Positions 58,991-64,000 of a DNA stretch of 64,000 nucleotides are shown here, in pieces. Numbering within the stretch: the stretch's first letter is position 1; each line of letters starts with the position of its first letter. The notes below the pieces were generated by a model. That model was not told the DNA's origin. It was given only the letters and a program-made list of their open reading frames with translations, and did not search any database. Origin of the DNA: Celoporthe dispersa (Eukaryota; Ascomycota; Sordariomycetes; Diaporthales; Cryphonectriaceae); NCBI GenBank assembly GCA_016584495.1, contig WAID01000003.1:5164501-5228500 (forward strand). Reading direction: 5' to 3'. A program made the translations under genes and the position numbers.

Positions 58991-60022
58991 CAGTTCAGAA
59001 CAGACGCCAAGGCCACAGGCAAGATTGCATAGATGTACACCCTGTGACCAGCTGGCCACACACAAGTTATCACGATCCATGAGACAGAAGGGCTTCAGAA
59101 TCATGATCACGATGTGGGTTGACCCCACACATGGTTGCAGAGATGAGGGTGCCCTTCCTCACAGACGAGAGACCCTATGTTGTAGTGGCAACAGCAGCAA
59201 GCACTTCTTGGTTGATATGAATTTTTTTTGGGCACAGTTCAACAATTCTGGACATAGCCTGGTATATACCAAGGACAACGTTCCGCATTGGATGTCTCCA
59301 CTGGGGTGCAGCACCATCAAATAGGGAAATATGTCTTGGGGCTGAGGAGATTGGAGAGGCAGGTTTGTCAGGCATGCTCAGGTATATTGTAACTGTATAG
59401 CGTGGCACATCAGACAAAGCGCGTGTCTCTCTGTCCAACACTGAGATATGGTGTCAATTCAGCGGAATACATTGGCTTTGAGTGGACTCATGTCATCCTG
59501 TCCAAAGGTTTAAAATGCTGGATTACCAGAGCAGAAAGAAATGAGCGATTGTTGTTACTGATGATGATAAAGTTGTTGATGCCCCAGCCTATCCATGTTT
59601 GAACCCCGGTCGAGGTTTTGTGATAGTGGCTGCATACGGGCAGGGAGAGTATGACGGTTAGGGCAAGTCATGACCCACCTCTCTCTAGTGGGGCTAAACT
59701 TTCTACTTACTTAGTTGCCGTGAGGCAACACCTGCCCTTCAACTTGTCTCAGCACACCAACCAGCCTGTCTGCTTCCTCCTACATACACATCGTCCTCAG
59801 GCTGCTGCTTTCAATTCTGAGATCTTCTCCACATCCTGCTCTCAGAGCGCATGTACTGATGATGCGACAAGGTGGGACTCTTGTGGCCAAACCTCGAGAA
59901 ATCTGCACGTCTCGACCACTTGGTTTCTCCTACCACGAGCCTACGTAGACAAGCCCAGCCGCACATAAAGTCTTCAGCTGACCACAGACACCACCGATCC
60001 ATCCACTCTCAGGCTCTTGAGG
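58991..60022. promoter_or_regulatory. Spacer between VTS1 and TFC4
   Basis: These 1.03 kb hold the VTS1 3' region and the TFC4 promoter and leader. I see no coding sequence with confidence. If TFC4 has an extra upstream exon it would lie in the right part (see the TFC4 entry). Confidence 0.5.
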
Positions 60023-63000
60023 ATGGAGGCTGAGTTTAGAGAGCTGCTGGCACCTCCACCAGAGCCACCATCTACCATCAGCAATGTGCTGTCTGTCCAA
60101 CCCATGCAGCACGTCCCTCAGATGAAAGATGAGCACGTCTTCCCCCCCCCCGGCCCTTGCCGCAACTCTTGTGCTGCTTCCCATCCTCAAAAACCTACTG
60201 ACATTGTGTGCAGCTTTCTTGATGACGATGATGATGACCTGGAGGCCTCATACCGTGCTGGAGACAATGCCGAGCTTTCTGATGCTGATTCAGACGACTT
60301 CAGGCTCCAGGCCGATATTGCTAAGCTTGATGCTGATGTCGCAGCATTCAAGGCTTCTATGGGTGGCGCATCTGACTCGGATGATGGAGAGGACTACCTG
60401 GACCTTATCGACCCTGCCATCAACCCAGCCCCGAGAGGGACCGGCCAGCGCAGGCGAGGAAGAGGGGGCCGCGGAGAGGGCAGGCGTGCCCGCAAGCGCC
60501 GTCGCGTGGGCGGTGGCGCTGGCGGCCCGCGGAACATCGTGGAGCCGAGCGCAGAGATCAAGCTGCTGCTCTCGCAGGCCTCGGACGCGCTGCTGCGGCG
60601 GGAGCTGGACGAGGCGCTCGCCGTGGTGGAGGAGGTGATCCGGCAGAACGCCGAGACGCACGACGCGTGGATGATGCTCAGCAGCATATACCAGGAGCGC
60701 GGGCAGATGCGCGAGGCCATCATGGCTATGTGCTTCGCGGCGCACCTGCGGCCGCGGGACTTCTACGGGTGGATGACGGTCGCCCAGTTCGCGCTGGACG
60801 ACACCACGCCCGACGGGCGCGCGCGGAACCTCGACACGGCCCAGATGTGCTTCTCTGCCGCCATCAGGGCCAACCCGAAGAGCATCAAGGCCCGCATCGG
60901 CAAGGCGAACTGCGCCCTCGAGGCCGGGCGGTCGAGCACTGCCGCCGCCGAGTACGTCAAGGTGCTGCAGAGGCGGCCCTACGACATGGCGGTGCTGCGG
61001 AACATGGCCGAGGCCGCCTTCGACACCAGGAGCGCCAGGAAGTACGTCGAGAAGGCGCGCGGGTTCTACGAGCTGGCCATCAGGCACGTGCGCGAGGGCG
61101 GCCAGCGCCTGAGGGGCACCTTCGGGTGGTCCGACGTCATCATCTACGTCGAGACGTGTGCGTTCCTCGAGAGGTACGCGGACGCCGTGCTCGCGCTGCG
61201 CTCGCTCTCGCGGCTGCTCATCGGGCGGCAGCACGAGACCTTCTGGGACCGGTACGCGGACGACGACCGGGAGTGGGACCAGGAGGAGGACGACCGCATG
61301 AGGGAGGTGCCCGAGTACGACCCGGCCGCGTTTCCGTATGAGATGTACGGGCCCGCCCTGCCCCTGGACCTCCGCGCGAAGCTGGCCATCTATCGCCTCA
61401 GGCTCGGCCAGGAGGAGGAGGCCACGAGGCACCTGCAGTGGCTGACCGCCACGCCGGGCTTCGACAACGCGCCGGTGCACGAGTACTTCGAGGACAGCCC
61501 CTTCGTCATCAAGGAGCTGGCCAACCAGCTCTTCGAGAACCGCCGCATCACCACCGCCCTGGAGTTCTACGAGTTCTACGAGCGGCTCACCGGGGAGGTC
61601 GACCCCGAGATGCTCGTGCAGAAGGGCAGGTGCTATCTGGACATGGCGGACCAGGCCACGGCGGAAGACCTGTTCCTCCGGGCGATCGAGGTGGACGAGG
61701 ACAACATCGAGGCGCGGCTGGAGCTCGCGCAGATGTACGAGACGCACCAGGAGAAGGAGGAGGCCTTCCTCCTGGTGAACGAGGCCATAGCGCTCGAGGA
61801 CGAACAGCGCCGGGAGGACGAGGAGGACGAGGAGAACGACGGCGGCGGGGAGGACGACGACGAGGAAGGGGACAGCCTGGCGGCGGCTAGGGTCAGGCGG
61901 CGGCGGCGGATCCGCGACAAGGTGATGCGGGAGAAGAAGAAGGGCCAGCGGCCGAAGCGGGTGCGGCGACAGCACATGCGCCGGATGGCGAGCAAGGCCA
62001 AGCGCGAGATGTACGAGCACAGCGTCACCGAGAGCTTCCGGAACAAGTACCACAAGGTGCAGGAGCTGCGGGAGCGCGTGGCGGGCGGCGACGTCGAGGC
62101 CGAGGACGAGTGGATGGCGGCGGCGCAGGACCTGGTGGACGACTTCCGATCCTTCAAGGAGTTCTACCCGTGGGACAAGTACCTCAACTTTATGGGCTAC
62201 GGGTCCTTCTTCAAGGAGAACGAGAAGAGGGCCGCGGCAAGGCAGCCTACCGAGGACGGCCGAGGCGAGCGCGCGGGAACGGCCGCGCCGGGGGCCAACA
62301 GAGAGCTCGCTGCGATAGCCGAGCGGCTGCAGCAGAGTACGCCCCGCCCTAGACCCCGGGGAGACATCTCAAAACGTGTGCGGTAGCGGCTAATGGTTTC
62401 CCTCCCTTAAAAAAAATTATAGATCTCGCCCCTCCCGGAGAAGACGACAGCGGCCCGGAGCCCGTCCTCCGGCGCCACGAGCACCGCGGTATCCCCTTCG
62501 ACCAGTGGCTCGACCTGTTCCTCGAGTACGCCATCAGCCTAGCCCGCAGGCAGCAGGCACAGGAGGCCTACGTCGTGTGCCAGTCGGCCCGCGACTCGAT
62601 CGTGTACAAGTCCAGCGACAACACCTTCCCTCATCCACGTGGCATGGGCGGCGTGCGCGGTGCACGCGGCCGACGAGGAGACGTGCGTGGCAGTGGCGCG
62701 CTTCTTCATGCGGTCCTGCCACGCCGCAACAGACAGCTACCGGGTCTTCAGCGCGCTCTGCCGGGTGTGCCAGTCGCCCGTGAGCTGGTACGCCTCGGGC
62801 CCGGCGCAGAAGTACATCCTCCGGCAGATCAAGGCCATGGACCGGACCCTCCTGCCGACGGACCTCGCGCAGAAGGCCATGGGCGCGTGGGACACGGCGG
62901 TGCCGCGCGAGGAGGCCCTGGGCCCGCGCCACGAGGCCCTCGACGTCACGCTGCTGATGCTGTACGGGCACATCCTCCTCACGTCGACGAGCTACACCTA

Positions 63001-63454
63001 CGCGCTCAACTACTTCCTGCGCGCCGCGGCCCTCGACCCGGCCAACCCCATGGTCAACCTCTCCGTGGGCACCGCCTACGTGCACTACGCCATGAAGCGC
63101 CAGGCCGAGAACAGGCAGTTCATCATCGCCCAGGGCATGCACTACATGTTCGAGTACTACCGCGCCCGCGCCCGCGCCGCCGACGTCGTCGAGAGGCTCG
63201 AGGCGCACTACAACGTCGCGCGGTGCTACCACCTGCTCGGCATCTACCACCTCGCGGCCCAGTTCTACGCCCGCGCGCTGGGCGAGGCCAGGGGCCACAC
63301 GAGGCGCATGGAGGAGGACGAGGAGAAGGGGGCCGGGGGCCTGCTGCTACGGGAGTTTGTCTACGAGAGCGCTGTGAACCTGCGGACCTTTGCGCTGACG
63401 AATGGGGATTATGACGGGGCGAGGGCGCTGACGGAGACGTGGCTGGTCCTGTGA
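60023..63454 (+). CDS. TFC4: TFIIIC subunit Tfc4 (TPR protein, one frame break)
   Basis: Exons 60023-62375 and 62423-63454 flank a 47-bp intron. Tfc4 (tau131, Sfc4 in fission yeast) is the TPR subunit of TFIIIC that recruits TFIIIB to Pol III promoters. An acidic N-terminus (residues ~68-130) and an Arg/Gly-rich basic stretch are followed by tandem TPRs (RRELDEALAVVEEVIRQNAE.., AWMMLSSIYQERGQMREAI..), a charged acidic-basic insert (61800-62000), and further TPRs after the intron (YTYALNYFLRAAALDPANPM; HYNVARCYHLLGIYHLAAQF). At the C run 62628-62630 one extra base breaks the frame; removing it gives SSDNTFLIHVAWAACAVHAA. Corrected length is about 1,127 residues, close to the yeast protein. The start is uncertain: CTACTGACATTGTGTGCAG ending at 60213 looks like an intron end, so the first ~60 residues may be mis-modelled. 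Confidence 0.86.
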
Positions 63455-64000
63455 GGAGGAGGAGGAGGAGGAGGAGGAAGAGAGTTGGGAGTTGGACCGC
63501 ACTGGCTAGCCTGACCTGAGGGAGAGCCGAAACCCGATGAAGGTGGCTATAGAGCCCCTCTGGGCGGCGACTCGAACGAGCTACAACCCCGGCGGCAAGG
63601 GAACAAGAGACTGGCCGTGTTGTACGGCCTCTATAGTCACCACGGACCCCGTCCACAATCCCGATGGAGGTGGGGCCGGCTCTCTCGATCATGGTTCAGG
63701 TGTACAATGAACACCATGAATGAGACCACCTGCATTTTAAGGAACAGGTCACTAGGAGCATATATGCCTGGCATTTCTGCCTGGCACTGCTGTCTCGTCA
63801 TCGGTTGGTAGATTTGGCTGCGTGTATGCGTACGTCTTGGTACGCATCGCTGTTCTCAAGATAGAAAAAAAAGGGTCAAATTAAAAATGATAATAATAAT
63901 AATAATAATAAGTAAATGTATGCACTACTAACTGCTACCATGAATGTCTGCTGGATTTCGGATTCTGGAGTTAAACGGAGATGTCTGGCCAGGAACCGGC
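63455..64000. other. 3' flank of TFC4
   Basis: This is the downstream region of TFC4. An (ATA)n/TAA microsatellite at 63889-63911 is the main feature. No coding sequence starts before the window ends. Confidence 0.6.
63889..63911. repeat. TAA trinucleotide microsatellite
   Basis: Seven to eight TAA units following an A-rich stretch, in the 3' flank of TFC4. Confidence 0.88.

Noticed and set aside
59590..59625. A minus-strand GGGGTTCAAAC resembling a tRNA B box.
   Set aside because: The flanking bases do not form a T-arm stem and there is no A box or acceptor stem at the right distance. A similar GGTTCAAAC at 38999 also fails.
22942..62630. Programmed ribosomal frameshifting as the cause of the nine frame breaks.
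   Set aside because: The sites share no slippery heptamer or downstream structure, the shifts go in both directions, the families are unrelated, and none is known for frameshifting.

Overview
This window is nuclear DNA from a filamentous ascomycete (Pezizomycotina, most likely a Sordariomycete). The evidence is short introns of 47-165 bp with GT..AG ends and CTGAC/CTAAC branch sites, GC-rich exons, and spacers full of CT/GA and CA/GT microsatellites and A/T runs. The proteins include a fungal Rab5, a PalB calpain, a fungal Zn2Cys6 regulator and Vts1. The class-level placement is an inference. I saw no mobile element with coding capacity, no CRISPR array, no prokaryotic operon and no tRNA or rRNA gene that I can defend.

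Layout, left to right: the first codons of a D-xylulose kinase (minus, cut by the window edge); a CDF metal transporter of the mitochondrial Mmt type (minus); a class II sirtuin (plus) converging with a small DUF5321-type mitochondrial membrane protein (minus); separase (plus, one 6.5-kb exon), divergent from that protein. A 9.7-kb stretch without a recognisable gene leads to a Zn2Cys6 transcription factor (plus). Then come the ribosome-biogenesis factor Kri1 (minus), a Rab5 GTPase (plus) and an RBBP6-type RING protein with a long RD/RS-like tail (plus). A second gene-free stretch of 9.1 kb leads to a C2H2 transcription factor (plus). The rest holds PalB/Rim13 calpain (minus), a peroxisomal adenine-nucleotide carrier of the Ant1 type (plus), ribosomal protein L29 (plus), the SAM-domain RNA-binding protein Vts1 (plus) and the TFIIIC subunit Tfc4 (plus).

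The genes are mostly unrelated housekeeping and regulatory functions: ribosome production and Pol III transcription (Kri1, L29, Tfc4), organelle transport (Mmt, Ant1, DUF5321), cell-cycle exit (separase), endosomal traffic and ambient-pH signalling (Rab5, PalB), mRNA control (Vts1, RING protein) and transcription regulators. They do not form a pathway cluster. Both gene-free stretches lie directly upstream of transcription-factor genes, which fits long regulatory and 5' leader regions.

The most important structural observation is that six of the fifteen genes carry single-base reading-frame breaks, nine in all. Each lies at or beside a G or C run, and at each a one-base correction restores a family-like sequence. 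Several hit genes that are essential in yeast. The simplest reading is indel error in the assembly, not pseudogenisation. I found no convincing undescribed biological system.
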